Positions 1-9,644 are shown, numbered from the stretch's first letter. The stretch is DNA of 64,000 nt from Flavobacteriales bacterium (GCA_020635795.1 JACJZD010000007.1:14586-78585), one strand, 5' to 3'. A program made the numbers and translations. The notes: generated from the sequence alone by a model not told the origin.

Positions 1-360
1 GATTTTACAGCTCGAGATGTTCAACAACAATGTAAAGAAAAAGGATTGCCTTGGGAAAAAGCAAAAGCTTTTGATGGCTCTGCTCCTACTGGGAAATTTG
101 TTGACATTTCAGCATTTGATGACATTAATAACTTAAACTTTAGTATTCAAATAAATGGTGAAACAAAGCAAATTGGGAATACTAAGGATATGATTTTCAA
201 CATCAACCAAATTATATCTTATGTATCTCAATTTTTTACCTTAAAAATCGGAGACTACATTTTTACTGGTACACCTGCTGGTGTTGGTCCTGTAAAAATT
301 GATGATAGGATTGATTGTTTTATTGAAGATAAAAAATTGCTTTCTTTTAATATCAAATAA
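1..360 (+). CDS. Fumarylacetoacetate hydrolase family protein, C-terminal part
   Basis: The open frame runs in from the left edge of the window, so the N-terminus is missing. The first in-window residues read DFTARDVQ and the C-terminal part carries FTGTPAGVGPV, the glycine-rich TGTPAGVG segment typical of the fumarylacetoacetase C-terminal fold, in which these enzymes hydrolyse or decarboxylate acylpyruvates in the cytoplasm. About 119 residues are visible out of the roughly 200 usual for the short family members. A TTG at 46 is not the start because homologous sequence continues upstream of it. The gene ends two bases before the end of the convergent TPR gene. The exact substrate cannot be told from this fragment. 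Confidence 0.85.
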   Translation, partial: DFTARDVQQQCKEKGLPWEKAKAFDGSAPTGKFVDISAFDDINNLNFSIQINGETKQIGNTKDMIFNINQIISYVSQFFTLKIGDYIFTGTPAGVGPVKIDDRIDCFIEDKKLLSFNIK

Positions 361-362
361 CT

Positions 363-1937
363 TTATCCTTTTAATCTTTTAATACTTCTCTCAATATAGG
401 CTTGTGAAGTAAGTAATGCGTCTTGTATTCGTTTAGCATATCTTATGCTATCCAAAACCTCCTTGTGCTTTTCTTCAATGATGTGTTTCTGTTTTTCAAC
501 AATAACATTTTGGTTTTCAATTACAAGTTTCTGCCGGTTAGTTACTTTAAATCGATTATACATAAATCCTGCAAAAATGAGTACTAAAATCAAGCCTCCA
601 TACAATGCTATTCGTTTTGTTTTTTCTTGTTTAAGTTGAGTTTTTTGAACAAGAATTTGAGCTTGAATTATTTTCTTTTCTTCTGCATTTTTAATACTAT
701 CTGCAACCGCTTGTTTTTCATAACTATATTGTAATTGGCTTCGTATTGCCTCTTTTTTGTTATTATCATTAATCATGCTATCATGCATTAATGACCTAAG
801 CTCGTACATTTCTAGAGCTTGTTTATAATTTCCCTTATCCTTATTTACAGTATATAATAGTGCAGCGGCATCCCTTATTGCCTCAATATAACCTCCCTCT
901 TTTGCATATTTCATTGCCAACAACCCAAAATATTCAGCATCCTTATACTTTTTTTGTTTGATGTTTAGGTTTCCTAAATTTATCCCTGATATCGCAATTA
1001 AGTTTATATTATTTAGCTGAATATTTAAATGCATACTCTTTTTAAAATAGCTCTCAGCAAGATGCAGCTCATTGTCATTAAAATAAATTAATCCCAAGTT
1101 GTTGTAACAATTTGCCACACCATTATGTTCACCAATAGAATCTAACGTAGATATTGCTTTTAAATAAAACTCTATTGCTTGTTTTTTTAAATTTTTTAGC
1201 CTGTATATATCTGCTAAATTAATAAAGGTATAACCCAAGCCATGTATGTCATTAATCTCAATCTTTAAATCCATCGATTCTAACAACAGCTTTTCTGCTT
1301 GGTCTAAATCATTATTTCGACTGTATATTAAACTTAAATTATTCAACACCAAGGCAATTCCCTTTTTGTTTTTTAACTCTTGATTTAGTTTGAGTGCTTT
1401 TTGATAATATTCAACTGCTTTAGGAATATTACCTTGATAACGAAATATATACCCCATATTGTTATAAGTATCGGCCAATCCTACCCTATCTTTAATTTCG
1501 TTAAACACAAATAAACATTTGTTGTAATAAAATAATGCACTATCCGTTTTTCCTTGTATATCTAAATAGTATGCTATATTATTTAAACATGCTCCAAGTA
1601 GTTTTTTATAATAAAATACTTCTTCTTTTTTGAAATCTTTTTTTGTGTTTAGTTTGTTTGAAACTTGTAAATAAATTTCATCATTATATTTTGGCCACAC
1701 ATTATCGTCCCAACAATCTTCAACTATAGCTGCTAATGCAGATAGTTTTACAGTGTCGACATTGGCTTTATGGTAAATTTTAAGGCAAGAATCAATAAGT
1801 AACTTATCGTTTTCACTTAACTCTTTAAGATTTAATGCTTCAACCAAATAGAAGGATTTATCTGCATAGGTCTGTGCTTTCAACTCAAAAAAATTAAAAA
1901 CAACTAAAAATATTATAATACTATTTATCCTAAACAT
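363..1937 (-). CDS. TPR membrane protein with a SpoIIE-type linker but no output domain
   Basis: The protein has 524 residues: a signal peptide (about 1-22), then TPR helices over about residues 110-400 with repeated Y-N-N-L-G/A-x-I/Y patterns, one transmembrane helix near 443-462 (IALYGGLILVLIFAGFMY), and a coiled coil. It ends at DSIRYAKRIQDALL plus 17 residues. In Bacteroidota the DSIxYAKRIQ motif normally joins a TPR sensor to a SpoIIE/PP2C phosphatase or another output module. Here the reading frame stops just after the linker and no phosphatase domain follows on either strand. It is probably a periplasmic-facing sensor or scaffold that may partner with another protein. Short forms like this may be genuine rather than broken. 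Confidence 0.85.
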   Translation of the reverse strand: MFRINSIIIFLVVFNFFELKAQTYADKSFYLVEALNLKELSENDKLLIDSCLKIYHKANVDTVKLSALAAIVEDCWDDNVWPKYNDEIYLQVSNKLNTKKDFKKEEVFYYKKLLGACLNNIAYYLDIQGKTDSALFYYNKCLFVFNEIKDRVGLADTYNNMGYIFRYQGNIPKAVEYYQKALKLNQELKNKKGIALVLNNLSLIYSRNNDLDQAEKLLLESMDLKIEINDIHGLGYTFINLADIYRLKNLKKQAIEFYLKAISTLDSIGEHNGVANCYNNLGLIYFNDNELHLAESYFKKSMHLNIQLNNINLIAISGINLGNLNIKQKKYKDAEYFGLLAMKYAKEGGYIEAIRDAAALLYTVNKDKGNYKQALEMYELRSLMHDSMINDNNKKEAIRSQLQYSYEKQAVADSIKNAEEKKIIQAQILVQKTQLKQEKTKRIALYGGLILVLIFAGFMYNRFKVTNRQKLVIENQNVIVEKQKHIIEEKHKEVLDSIRYAKRIQDALLTSQAYIERSIKRLKG

Positions 1938-2128
1938 TGAAACCTATTTAACACAAAGCTAATTTAAAGATATTTATTACATTTTCAACTTCAAATATCA
2001 ATTAACAAAATCCAAAAAACTGCTATTTTGTCATTAAAAACCTCAATAAACTGCCATAAATTCACATAAATTCAACAAAATAGCAATTGGTTAATTTTTT
2101 GACAAGCGTTAATCAAAACTTACACTTT

Positions 2129-4738
2129 ATGAATTTCGATAAATTTACCATCAAATCGCAAGAAGCCATTCAACAAGCTCAGCAAATTGCAATGTCTTCG
2201 TCAAATCAAAGCATTGAAACTGGGCATATTTTAAAAGGTATGCTTGAAGTTGATGAAAATGTTACTCCATTTATTTTGAAAAAACTTGGCGTTAATGTTC
2301 CTATTTTTAAACAAGCTTTAGACAAAATAGTTGAATCGTACCCAAAAGTAACTGGTGGAAATCAATACTTATCAAACCAAGCAAATAGTGCTTTAAATAA
2401 AGCCACCTCATATTTAAAAGAGTTTGGCGACGAATATGTTTCTATTGAGCATCTTTTACTTGGTTTATTGAGTGGTTCTGATACTATTGCTCAATTATTA
2501 AAAGACAATGGCGTAAAAGAAAAAGAACTAAAAGCAGCTATTCAAGAACTCCGAAAAGGCGAAAAAGTAACCTCTCAAAGTCAAGAAGAACAATACAACG
2601 CTTTAAAAAAATACGCTAAAAATCTTAACGAATTAGCTAAAGAAAATAAATTAGACCCTGTTATTGGTCGTGATGAAGAAATACGAAGAGTTTTACAAAT
2701 TTTGTCTCGACGAACAAAAAACAACCCTATTTTAATTGGTGAACCAGGTGTTGGTAAAACAGCCATAGCAGAAGGTTTAGCTCACCGTATAATCTTAGGC
2801 GATGTACCTGAAAATTTAAAAGACAAACAAATCTTCTCGTTAGACATGGGCGCACTGATTGCAGGAGCAAAATACAAAGGGGAGTTCGAAGAACGTTTGA
2901 AAGCAGTTGTTAAAGAAGTAATTAGTGCAGAAGGCGATATCGTTCTTTTTATTGATGAAATACATACTCTTGTTGGTGCTGGAGGAGGAGAAGGTGCTAT
3001 GGATGCAGCCAACATTTTAAAACCTGCCCTAGCACGTGGTGAATTAAAAGCCATTGGTGCTACTACCTTAAACGAATATCAGAAATACTTTGAGAAGGAT
3101 AAAGCATTGGAACGTCGTTTTCAGAAAGTAATGATAGATGAGCCCTCTACCGAAGATGCTATTTCGATATTAAGGGGTATTAAAGAAAAATATGAATCAC
3201 ACCATAAGGTTCAAATAAAAGATTCGGCTATAATTAGTGCTGTAGAATTATCTCAACGATACATTACCGACCGCTTTTTACCTGACAAAGCTATTGACTT
3301 GATTGATGAAGCTGCTTCAAAACTTCGTATGGAAATTAACTCTAAGCCAGAAGCATTAGATGAAATTGAGCGTAAAATAATGCAACTCGAAATTGAACGC
3401 GAAGCCATTAAAAGGGAAAAAGACGAAAAAAAACTCAATATTATTAAAGAAGAGTTAGCCAATTTAAACGAAGAAAAAGCAAGCTTAACAGCCAAATGGC
3501 AAGCAGAAAAAAATGTGGTAGATGGCATTCAGAAAACCAAAGATGAAATTGAACAACTAAAATACGAAGCCGACCAAGCTGAACGAAATAGCGATTTTGG
3601 AAAAGTTGCTGAGATTCGATACGGGAAGATTAAGGAAGCTGAAGACAAGTTAAATCAGTTCAAGAACCAATTAACTGAACTACAGGAAAATTCAAAAATG
3701 ATTAAAGAAGAAGTTACACCTGAAGAAATAGCCGAAGTAATTTCGAAATGGACGGGAATTCCTGTAACCAAAATGTTGGAAAGCGAACGAATGAAACTAT
3801 TGAAATTGGAAGATGAACTACACAAAAGAGTTGTAGGACAGGAAGAAGCGATAATGGCTGTTTCGGATGCAGTGAGAAGAAGTCGTGCAGGATTACAAGA
3901 CGAAAAACGACCAATTGGTTCATTCATCTTTTTAGGAACAACAGGCGTAGGTAAAACTGAATTAGCAAAAGCATTGAGCGAATACTTGTTTAATGATGAA
4001 AATTCAATGACCCGAATTGATATGAGTGAATACCAAGAAAAACACGCTGTATCTCGTTTAATTGGTGCTCCTCCAGGATATGTTGGTTACGATGAAGGCG
4101 GTCAATTAACCGAAGCTGTTCGAAGAAAGCCTTATTCTGTGGTGCTTTTAGATGAAATTGAAAAAGCTCACCCTGATGTGTTTAATATCTTGCTACAAGT
4201 GTTAGATGATGGTAGATTAACCGATAATAAAGGACGGGTGGTAAACTTTAAAAACACCATTATCATCATGACTTCTAACATTGGTTCTCACATTATACAA
4301 GAAAATTTTGAAAACTTAGGGGATGTTGATAGAGACAATGTAATTGAAAAAACAAAGGTCGAATTGTTTGGTTTACTTAAACAAACCATCAGACCAGAGT
4401 TTTTAAACAGAATAGATGAAACCATAATGTTTACTCCGTTAACCAAAAACGATGTGTTACAAATTGTAAAACTTCAGTTAAAAGGCTTATCGAATTTGTT
4501 ACTAAAAAATAATATCACATTAAGTTATACTGATGAAGCGGTACAACATATTGCAGAATTAGGTTACGACCCTCAATTTGGAGCTCGCCCTGTAAAACGA
4601 ATTATACAACGAAATGTGTTAAACGAACTATCTAAACAAGTTTTATCGGGTACAGTACAACCAGATTCAGCAATAATACTCGACCAATTTGATGGGCAGT
4701 TTGTTTTTAGAAATGAAAATGATAAAATAAAAAGCTAA
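2129..4738 (+). CDS. clpB: ATP-dependent chaperone ClpB
   Basis: This is the Hsp100 disaggregase that works with DnaK to resolve protein aggregates in the cytoplasm. Starting at the ATG of [13 protein letters not shown] it has 869 residues, the normal family length. It shows the N-terminal Clp domain, NBD1 with Walker [14 protein letters not shown], a long charged coiled-coil middle domain (about residues 410-525) that distinguishes ClpB from ClpA and ClpC, and NBD2 with Walker [14 protein letters not shown], ending in the D2-small domain. An upstream in-frame TTG at 2087 would add 14 residues (VNFLTSVNQNLHF) unlike the family and is rejected as the start. The gene stands alone and is followed by a perfect hairpin. 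Confidence 0.97.
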   Translation: MNFDKFTIKSQEAIQQAQQIAMSSSNQSIETGHILKGMLEVDENVTPFILKKLGVNVPIFKQALDKIVESYPKVTGGNQYLSNQANSALNKATSYLKEFGDEYVSIEHLLLGLLSGSDTIAQLLKDNGVKEKELKAAIQELRKGEKVTSQSQEEQYNALKKYAKNLNELAKENKLDPVIGRDEEIRRVLQILSRRTKNNPILIGEPGVGKTAIAEGLAHRIILGDVPENLKDKQIFSLDMGALIAGAKYKGEFEERLKAVVKEVISAEGDIVLFIDEIHTLVGAGGGEGAMDAANILKPALARGELKAIGATTLNEYQKYFEKDKALERRFQKVMIDEPSTEDAISILRGIKEKYESHHKVQIKDSAIISAVELSQRYITDRFLPDKAIDLIDEAASKLRMEINSKPEALDEIERKIMQLEIEREAIKREKDEKKLNIIKEELANLNEEKASLTAKWQAEKNVVDGIQKTKDEIEQLKYEADQAERNSDFGKVAEIRYGKIKEAEDKLNQFKNQLTELQENSKMIKEEVTPEEIAEVISKWTGIPVTKMLESERMKLLKLEDELHKRVVGQEEAIMAVSDAVRRSRAGLQDEKRPIGSFIFLGTTGVGKTELAKALSEYLFNDENSMTRIDMSEYQEKHAVSRLIGAPPGYVGYDEGGQLTEAVRRKPYSVVLLDEIEKAHPDVFNILLQVLDDGRLTDNKGRVVNFKNTIIIMTSNIGSHIIQENFENLGDVDRDNVIEKTKVELFGLLKQTIRPEFLNRIDETIMFTPLTKNDVLQIVKLQLKGLSNLLLKNNITLSYTDEAVQHIAELGYDPQFGARPVKRIIQRNVLNELSKQVLSGTVQPDSAIILDQFDGQFVFRNENDKIKS

Positions 4739-4760
4739 TACCTTGTCAAAAGACAAGGTA
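4739..4760. terminator. Perfect hairpin after clpB
   Basis: TACCTTGTC (4739-4747) and GACAAGGTA (4752-4760) form a perfect 9-bp stem with an AAAA loop one base after the clpB stop codon. There is no T-run directly behind the stem, though a run of seven Ts lies about 22 bases downstream (4782-4788). It may end clpB transcription or protect the mRNA 3' end, and it also lies beyond the 3' end of the convergent gene. Confidence 0.45.
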
Positions 4761-4794
4761 AGCGATGAGTAAAATCATGCTTTTTTTAAACCAA

Positions 4795-5139
4795 TTAAAA
4801 TAAATTTGAGATATTATTTGTTGGACATTGGTTGCAATTGGTGAGATCTTTATGCATAGAACAATGAACTTTCATTTTACTCATTTGCTCTTTGTAAAAA
4901 TCGCATTTTTTCTGCACTCCGTACATTTGAGCGGTAGTTTGTTGAAGTTTATCAAATGGTTGAATTTTTTTAAACAATTTAATCAATTCGTTATTTTGTT
5001 TTAGAGCATTTTCTGCCAACTCTAAAAGTTCATTTTGTGTTAAAACAGTATTAATTTTTGAATTATTATCGGAACGTAAAATACTACCCAATAGCAGATC
5101 AACTTCTTCTTTTTCTAACCAAATAATAAAAGGTGTCAT
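4795..5139 (-). CDS. Hypothetical protein with a C-terminal Cys/His cluster
   Basis: I do not recognise this 114-residue protein. It is mostly helical and charged, without a signal peptide or membrane segment. The last third contains KCDFYKEQ, KVHCSMHKDL and NCNQCP, so four cysteines and one histidine sit close enough to bind a metal ion. It is divergent from the XRE regulator at 5348, and nine copies of an 8-bp repeat begin only 12 bases upstream of its start codon. That spacing puts the repeat in its leader or promoter. The shared upstream region suggests that the regulator may control it, which is inference. Confidence 0.6.
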   Translation of the reverse strand: MTPFIIWLEKEEVDLLLGSILRSDNNSKINTVLTQNELLELAENALKQNNELIKLFKKIQPFDKLQQTTAQMYGVQKKCDFYKEQMSKMKVHCSMHKDLTNCNQCPTNNISNLF

Positions 5140-5150
5140 AGTATTAATAA

Positions 5151-5222
5151 ATTAGTTAATTAGTTAATTAGTTAATTAGTTAATTAGTTAATTAGTTAAT
5201 TAGTTAATTAGTTAATTAGTTA
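5151..5222. repeat. Nine perfect tandem copies of an 8-bp repeat
   Basis: The octamer ATTAGTTA is repeated nine times without a mismatch, filling the start of the 208-bp divergent intergenic region. The remainder (5223-5347) is AT-rich and otherwise holds no recognisable element. The number of copies would set the distance between any promoter and the gene starts, which is the architecture of slipped-strand phase-variable promoters. It is not a CRISPR because there are no spacers. Confidence 0.97.
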
Positions 5223-5347
5223 TTTTGTATAAATAAAATAATATTTTTTCATTATGTGCAAATTGTTTGCATATTTAGCAAATATTTTAGAAACAAAATA
5301 TGATTTTAATCAAAATATCTAATAATTAGGTATTTATACTGAATTTT

Positions 5348-5719
5348 ATGTCCTTTTTAAGTAGAGAAACCATATTAAAAAAAATTAGAAAAACTCGATT
5401 ATCAAAAGAAGTTAGTCAACTCGAGATGGCTAATCAATTAAAAATTTCTATCCCTACCTATTCGCGTTTTGAGCGTGGGTTAACTAAAACAGATTTGATT
5501 TTATTAAAAGATGTCTGTAAAATTTTAGAGATAGATGAAAACATGATTAACTACCCCTCAAATTATGTTGACCCTTATGCAAATTATAATTTAGAAGGAA
5601 CAGCTGAAGAAATCCATAAACAACTCAACGAATTGATTACTTTACTCGAAAAACAACAAGCTGCTAATGAAATTCTTTTAGAAAAACTCCATTTGTTAGC
5701 GAAAAAGAAAAACCTTTAA
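5348..5719 (+). CDS. XRE-family helix-turn-helix regulator
   Basis: The 123-residue protein has an N-terminal Cro/C1-type HTH: LKKIRKTRLSKEVSQLEMANQ leads into the recognition region ISIPTYSRFERGLTKTDLILLKDVCKIL (about residues 9-65). A C-terminal helix rich in Q, E and L (about 85-120) probably forms a coiled-coil dimer. It is a cytoplasmic DNA-binding protein, most likely acting on its own divergent promoter region, which contains the 8-bp repeat array. No phage or plasmid genes surround it, so a chromosomal local regulator is the simplest reading. The ATG at 5348 is the first Met, and a family-like start follows directly. Confidence 0.85.
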   Translation: MSFLSRETILKKIRKTRLSKEVSQLEMANQLKISIPTYSRFERGLTKTDLILLKDVCKILEIDENMINYPSNYVDPYANYNLEGTAEEIHKQLNELITLLEKQQAANEILLEKLHLLAKKKNL

Positions 5720-5800
5720 ACAACAAAACTTTACCTAACAAATATCATTGTTTTAATATCAAAGATGGTATAGCTTTGTGTTGAATTAAAAACAAACGCT

Positions 5801-6175
5801 ATGAAGTTACATATAGAAGATTCAAAAAAAATCGCAGAAATAAAGTCAGCTTTTAACAATTCTTTTAAATTTTTAAACTTAGGTTTTTTCACTAAATCAC
5901 ATCAAGTTGGCGAAGCTTCTGCTAAAAAAGATTTAATTGATGATGAAAAAACGTTAGCAGAAATTAGACAAAAACATACTGCTGGTAACTTAATAATTAA
6001 CCCCGATATGCTTGTCAGTGAAGTTGAAAGTGCATTCGAAAATCAGTTTGGTGTTCATGTTCAAGTTTTTAGAAAACAAAATGATGTGTGGTTAGAAACG
6101 ACTAATACAGACCATTGGACATTGGCTAAACAAAACGAAACTGGAGAATTTATGAGTTCTAAATTAGAGGACTAA
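5801..6175 (+). CDS. Conserved-looking hypothetical protein, 124 residues
   Basis: I cannot assign a family with certainty. The protein is soluble, charged and mixed alpha/beta, without a signal peptide or transmembrane helix. It has a helical first half (IEDSKKIAEIKSAFNNSF) and a second half with a strand pattern ending HVQVFRKQNDVWLETT. Small Bacteroidota proteins of this layout are common as single genes. The stop codon abuts the stop of the convergent metallo-hydrolase gene, so their 3' ends touch without overlap. An 81-base spacer separates it from the XRE gene, and joint transcription is possible but not shown. Confidence 0.65.
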   Translation: MKLHIEDSKKIAEIKSAFNNSFKFLNLGFFTKSHQVGEASAKKDLIDDEKTLAEIRQKHTAGNLIINPDMLVSEVESAFENQFGVHVQVFRKQNDVWLETTNTDHWTLAKQNETGEFMSSKLED

Positions 6176-6943
6176 CTAAATTTCAATCACTAAACCATCA
6201 TGAGCTATCTGAATAAAATCGGGTAGCTCTTTTTGTACCTCATCATGTTTTCCCATTAAATGACTAATATGTGTAAGATAAGCTCTTTTTGGCTTTAATT
6301 CCTTCAACAAATCAACAGCTTCATCTAAAGTAAAATGGGAAATGTGCGGCTCTTTTCTCAAAGCATTTAACACAATAACTTCCGAACCTTTAATTTTTTC
6401 TAATTCTTTCTCCTCTATTTTATTGGCATCAGTAATGTAGGTAAAATTACCAACTCGGTAAGCCTTTACTGGAAGTTTGAAATGTTTTACATTAATAGGC
6501 GTAAAAGGAATACCTGCAACCTCAAAAACCTCATCGGAAACAGTATGCAATTTTAACTCTGGTACTCCAGGGTATTTATATTCATCAAATGCATAATGAA
6601 ATTCTCTACGCAAAGCATTTTGAACATGGTTTGTTGCGTAAATATCCATATCTTTTTGTTGCTTAAAATTAAACGCACGCACATCATCCAAGCCTGCAAT
6701 ATGATCTTTATGTTCGTGTGTAAAAACAACCGCATCTAACTGTTGAACATTGGCTCGTAACATTTGTTGTCGAAAATCAGGCCCCGTATCAATAACAATG
6801 GTTTTACCTAAATACTCGATTAAAACTGAAACTCGTAAGCGTTTATCTTTTTCATTTTCAGACAAGCAAACATCACAACTACAAGCAATAACTGGTATTC
6901 CTTGCGATGTTCCTGTTCCTAAAAATGTTATTTTCATGCTCAT
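6176..6943 (-). CDS. MBL-fold metallohydrolase (PhnP-like)
   Basis: This 255-residue soluble protein has the metallo-beta-lactamase fold of the PhnP/cyclic-phosphodiesterase group. ITFLGTGTSQGIPVIACSC opens the fold, VFTHEHKDHIAGLDD holds the HxHxDH dinuclear metal motif, and later histidines in NVKHFKLPVKAY and YLTHISHLMG complete the site. Cys residues C22, C24 and C27 near the N-terminus could bind an additional zinc, as in PhnP. No phosphonate genes lie nearby, so the role is probably a general phosphodiesterase or repair activity. The start could be Met1 or Met3 (MSMKITF). A dispersed palindromic repeat lies directly upstream. Confidence 0.85.
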   Translation of the reverse strand: MSMKITFLGTGTSQGIPVIACSCDVCLSENEKDKRLRVSVLIEYLGKTIVIDTGPDFRQQMLRANVQQLDAVVFTHEHKDHIAGLDDVRAFNFKQQKDMDIYATNHVQNALRREFHYAFDEYKYPGVPELKLHTVSDEVFEVAGIPFTPINVKHFKLPVKAYRVGNFTYITDANKIEEKELEKIKGSEVIVLNALRKEPHISHFTLDEAVDLLKELKPKRAYLTHISHLMGKHDEVQKELPDFIQIAHDGLVIEI

Positions 6944-6954
6944 TTACTATTGAT

Positions 6955-6981
6955 CGTCATTCCGTGCTTGACACGGAATCT
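6955..6981. repeat. Dispersed 27-bp palindromic repeat, single unit
   Basis: The unit starts CGTCATT and ends GGAATCT, with an 8-bp stem ATTCCGTG / CACGGAAT around the loop CTTGA. The same unit type occurs at 26690-26757, 37472-37549 and 40557-40625, where it is paired head to head. It lies in the spacer between the MBL-fold gene and the cysteine desulfurase. Confidence 0.85.
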
Positions 6982-7044
6982 ATATTTTTTGTTTTTTATT
7001 ATCAATATTTCAGATTGCTAGTCAACCCAGCAATGAAGTATGAA

Positions 7045-8181
7045 TTAAGCTTTGAACCAATTTTCTATAAGTTTCATCGTAAAATCTATTTCTTCTTTAG
7101 TATTAAATTTACTAAACGAAAAACGAATAGACGGTTTTGTTTTATCTGAATTAATAGCCTCTAACACATGAGACCCTATACTACTACCAGAAGTACATGC
7201 ACTTCCTCCCGATACACAAACTCCTTCAATATCAAAATTATACAGCAACATTTCATCCATTTCGCTATTTGGAAAATTAACATTCAATACCGTATATAAA
7301 CTATCTCCTTTTGGGTTTCCGTTAAACGTTATATTTTTAATATTTCCCTCTAACTGTGCTATCATATACGATTTTAACCCTTGAATATATTGCTGATGTT
7401 CAGGTAAATGAGCATAAGCAATATCCATGGCTTTTGCCAAACCTACAATACCATAAATATTTTCAGTTCCAGCACGCATATTACGTTCTTGTCCGCCACC
7501 AGTAATAATAGGTTTTAACTGTACATTTTGGTTGACAAACAAAAACCCAGTCCCTTTTGGCCCATGAAATTTGTGTGCCGAACAGGTTAAAAAATCAATA
7601 TTTAATTCACGTACATCAAACGCATAATGCCCCATGGTTTGAACCGTATCGGAATGAAACAAAGCTTGATGCCTCTTACATATTTCTACTACCTTTTTCA
7701 ATGGTAACAGATTACCTATCTCATTATTCGCATGCATTAAAGAAACTAATGTTTTTTTATCTGCATTTTGCTCTAATAATTCTTCAAGACTTTTTAAATC
7801 GACCGAACCAAACTCATCGAGTTTTACTAAACTCAATTTGGTGTGTTTTTCGTGTTCAACTTTTTCTGCCGTTTCTAAAACTGCATGATGCTCTATTGGA
7901 GATGTAATAATGTGAGTAACACCCAAATCTGCAACAGCACTTCTAATCACCATATTATTGGCTTCTGTACCTCCAGCAGTAAAAAACAATTCAGCAGGAG
8001 CAGCATTAATGTGTGTAGCCACTTTTTTTCTAGCTTCCTCCACTACTACTCTTGCTTTTCTGCCTAAAGCATGAACCGCCGAAGGATTGCCATAAGTATT
8101 TTTCATTACAGCAACCATCGATTCTATCACTTCAGGATCAAGAGGAGTTGTAGCAGCATTATCGAGGTATATTTTTTTCAT
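7045..8181 (-). CDS. Cysteine desulfurase (NifS/IscS type)
   Basis: This PLP enzyme removes sulfur from cysteine for Fe-S clusters and thio-modifications. The 378-residue protein starts MKKIYLDNAATTPLDPEV, the classical opening. The PLP lysine is in TCSAHKFHGPKGTG and the mobile catalytic cysteine in CVSGGSACTSGS, which places it in group I with NifS/IscS rather than with SufS. TGGGQERNMRAGTEN matches the substrate-binding loop. No iscU, iscA or fdx gene is adjacent, so its scaffold partner lies elsewhere. A second, more divergent class V enzyme lies at 13455-14948. The gene upstream in the same orientation is glmM, separated by a long perfect hairpin. Confidence 0.93.
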   Translation of the reverse strand: MKKIYLDNAATTPLDPEVIESMVAVMKNTYGNPSAVHALGRKARVVVEEARKKVATHINAAPAELFFTAGGTEANNMVIRSAVADLGVTHIITSPIEHHAVLETAEKVEHEKHTKLSLVKLDEFGSVDLKSLEELLEQNADKKTLVSLMHANNEIGNLLPLKKVVEICKRHQALFHSDTVQTMGHYAFDVRELNIDFLTCSAHKFHGPKGTGFLFVNQNVQLKPIITGGGQERNMRAGTENIYGIVGLAKAMDIAYAHLPEHQQYIQGLKSYMIAQLEGNIKNITFNGNPKGDSLYTVLNVNFPNSEMDEMLLYNFDIEGVCVSGGSACTSGSSIGSHVLEAINSDKTKPSIRFSFSKFNTKEEIDFTMKLIENWFKA

Positions 8182-8200
8182 GGGTGCTGGTGTTAGGTTT

Positions 8201-8251
8201 AAGTTGGAAGACCGAAGTCAGAAGCAACCTCCATCTTCGGTCTTCCAACTT
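8201..8251. repeat. Long perfect hairpin of a stuttering GGAAG/CTTCC repeat
   Basis: A 17-bp arm AAGTTGGAAGACCGAAG (8201-8217) is perfectly complementary to 8235-8251, with a 17-base loop. The loop and flanks repeat the same words (AGTCAGAAG, CTTCCATCTTC). It sits in the 77-bp spacer between glmM and the cysteine desulfurase and could act as a terminator-like or RNA-stabilising structure. Related sequence recurs at 53805-53866. Confidence 0.9.
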
Positions 8252-8258
8252 CCATCTT

Positions 8259-9644
8259 CTAAATCAATTCTTTAATATCTCGTATTATTCTATTTGCTAA
8301 AGCATCAGCCGATTGCATGGTAGCACTTTCGGAATAAATACGAATAATGGGTTCGGTGTTCGATTTTCTCAAATGAACCCATTCCGTAGGAAAATCAATT
8401 TTAACACCATCAATGGTATTTACATTTTCGTGTTGATATTTCTTTTCCATTTTTATCAAAATCTCATCCACATTAATTTGGGGTGTTAGTTCAATTTTAT
8501 TTTTAGAGATGAAATAGTTAGGATAAGATGCTCTTAATGCTGAACAAGTCATGTTAGATTTTGCCAAATGTGTTAAAAACAAAGCAATACCTACTAAAGC
8601 GTCTCTACCATAATGCAATTCTGGATAGATAATTCCACCATTCCCCTCTCCTCCTATTATCGCATTTTTAGCTTTCATCATTTCCACCACATTAACCTCT
8701 CCAACTGCTGAAGCAAAATAAGTGTTTCCATTCTTTTCAGTTACATCTCTTAATGCTCTGGTTGAAGATAAATTTGACACAGTATTTCCAGGTGTATGTT
8801 TTATTACATAATCAGCGATGGCAACTAGCGTATACTCCTCGCCAAACATATCTCCATTTTCACAAACTATAGCTAGTCGGTCCACATCGGGGTCAACTAC
8901 AAAGCCCACATCAGCTTTTTGGGATTTTATTTGATTCGATATTTCTGTTAAATTTTCTGGTAAAGGTTCTGGATTGTGAGGAAACTGACCGTTTGGCTCA
9001 CAATACAATTCCAAAATATTGGTCACTCCTAAAGCTTTTAATAATGCTGGGATAAAAATTCCCCCCGTAGAATTTACACAATCAATAGCAACTTTAAAGT
9101 TTTTTGATTTTATAGCATTTACATCAACCAAAGGTAAATCTAGCACCGCCTGAATGTGCTTCTGCAAATACGAATCGTCTTTTTTATAAGCACCCAATGC
9201 GTCCACATCGGCATAAGCAAATGAACTGTTTTCAGCCAAAGTCAACACTTCTTCTCCATCACTTGCAGAAATAAACTCTCCTTTTTCGTTTAATAATTTT
9301 AACGCATTCCATTGTTTAGGATTGTGACTAGCAGTTAATATAATTCCTCCTTGAGCATTTTCCATTGGCACTGCAACCTCAACAGTCGGAGTGGTTGAAA
9401 AATCTAAATCAATCACATCTATACCCAAACCTTGAAGCGTTCCAACTACAATGTTTTGAACCATTTCACCAGAAATACGAGCGTCTCTACCTATCACTAC
9501 TTTACACTTTTTACCCGCGTTTCTTCTTATAATCCAAGTACCATAAGCAGAAGTAAATTTTACAATATCTAAAGGTGTTAACCCATCGTTTGGAGCTCCT
9601 CCAATGGTGCCTCTTATTCCCGAAATTGATTTTATTAATGTCAT
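8259..9644 (-). CDS. glmM: Phosphoglucosamine mutase / phosphomannomutase family enzyme
   Basis: The 461-residue cytoplasmic enzyme belongs to the alpha-D-phosphohexomutase family and most likely converts glucosamine-6-phosphate to glucosamine-1-phosphate for peptidoglycan precursors. Four signature regions are present: the phosphoserine loop ILTASHNPKQWNALK, the metal-binding VDPDVDRLAIV, the sugar-binding GGEGNGGIIYPELHYGRDA, and the phosphate-binding LRKSNTEPIIRIYSES near the C-terminus. Length and order fit the family. It is assigned GlmM rather than phosphomannomutase from the start MTLIKSISGIRGTIGG and the GEGNGG loop, which is typical of Bacteroidota sequences annotated that way, but substrate choice is not proven. 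Confidence 0.88.
   Translation of the reverse strand: MTLIKSISGIRGTIGGAPNDGLTPLDIVKFTSAYGTWIIRRNAGKKCKVVIGRDARISGEMVQNIVVGTLQGLGIDVIDLDFSTTPTVEVAVPMENAQGGIILTASHNPKQWNALKLLNEKGEFISASDGEEVLTLAENSSFAYADVDALGAYKKDDSYLQKHIQAVLDLPLVDVNAIKSKNFKVAIDCVNSTGGIFIPALLKALGVTNILELYCEPNGQFPHNPEPLPENLTEISNQIKSQKADVGFVVDPDVDRLAIVCENGDMFGEEYTLVAIADYVIKHTPGNTVSNLSSTRALRDVTEKNGNTYFASAVGEVNVVEMMKAKNAIIGGEGNGGIIYPELHYGRDALVGIALFLTHLAKSNMTCSALRASYPNYFISKNKIELTPQINVDEILIKMEKKYQHENVNTIDGVKIDFPTEWVHLRKSNTEPIIRIYSESATMQSADALANRIIRDIKELI

Noticed and set aside
2087..2128. Upstream TTG start for clpB
   Set aside because: The added residues VNFLTSVNQNLHF are unlike ClpB, while the ATG at 2129 gives the standard start.
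5151..5222. CRISPR array
   Set aside because: The 8-bp units follow each other without spacers, and no cas genes are nearby.
7557..8067. Plus-strand reading frames opposite the cysteine desulfurase
   Set aside because: They have no family features or start context and lie wholly opposite a well-conserved gene.
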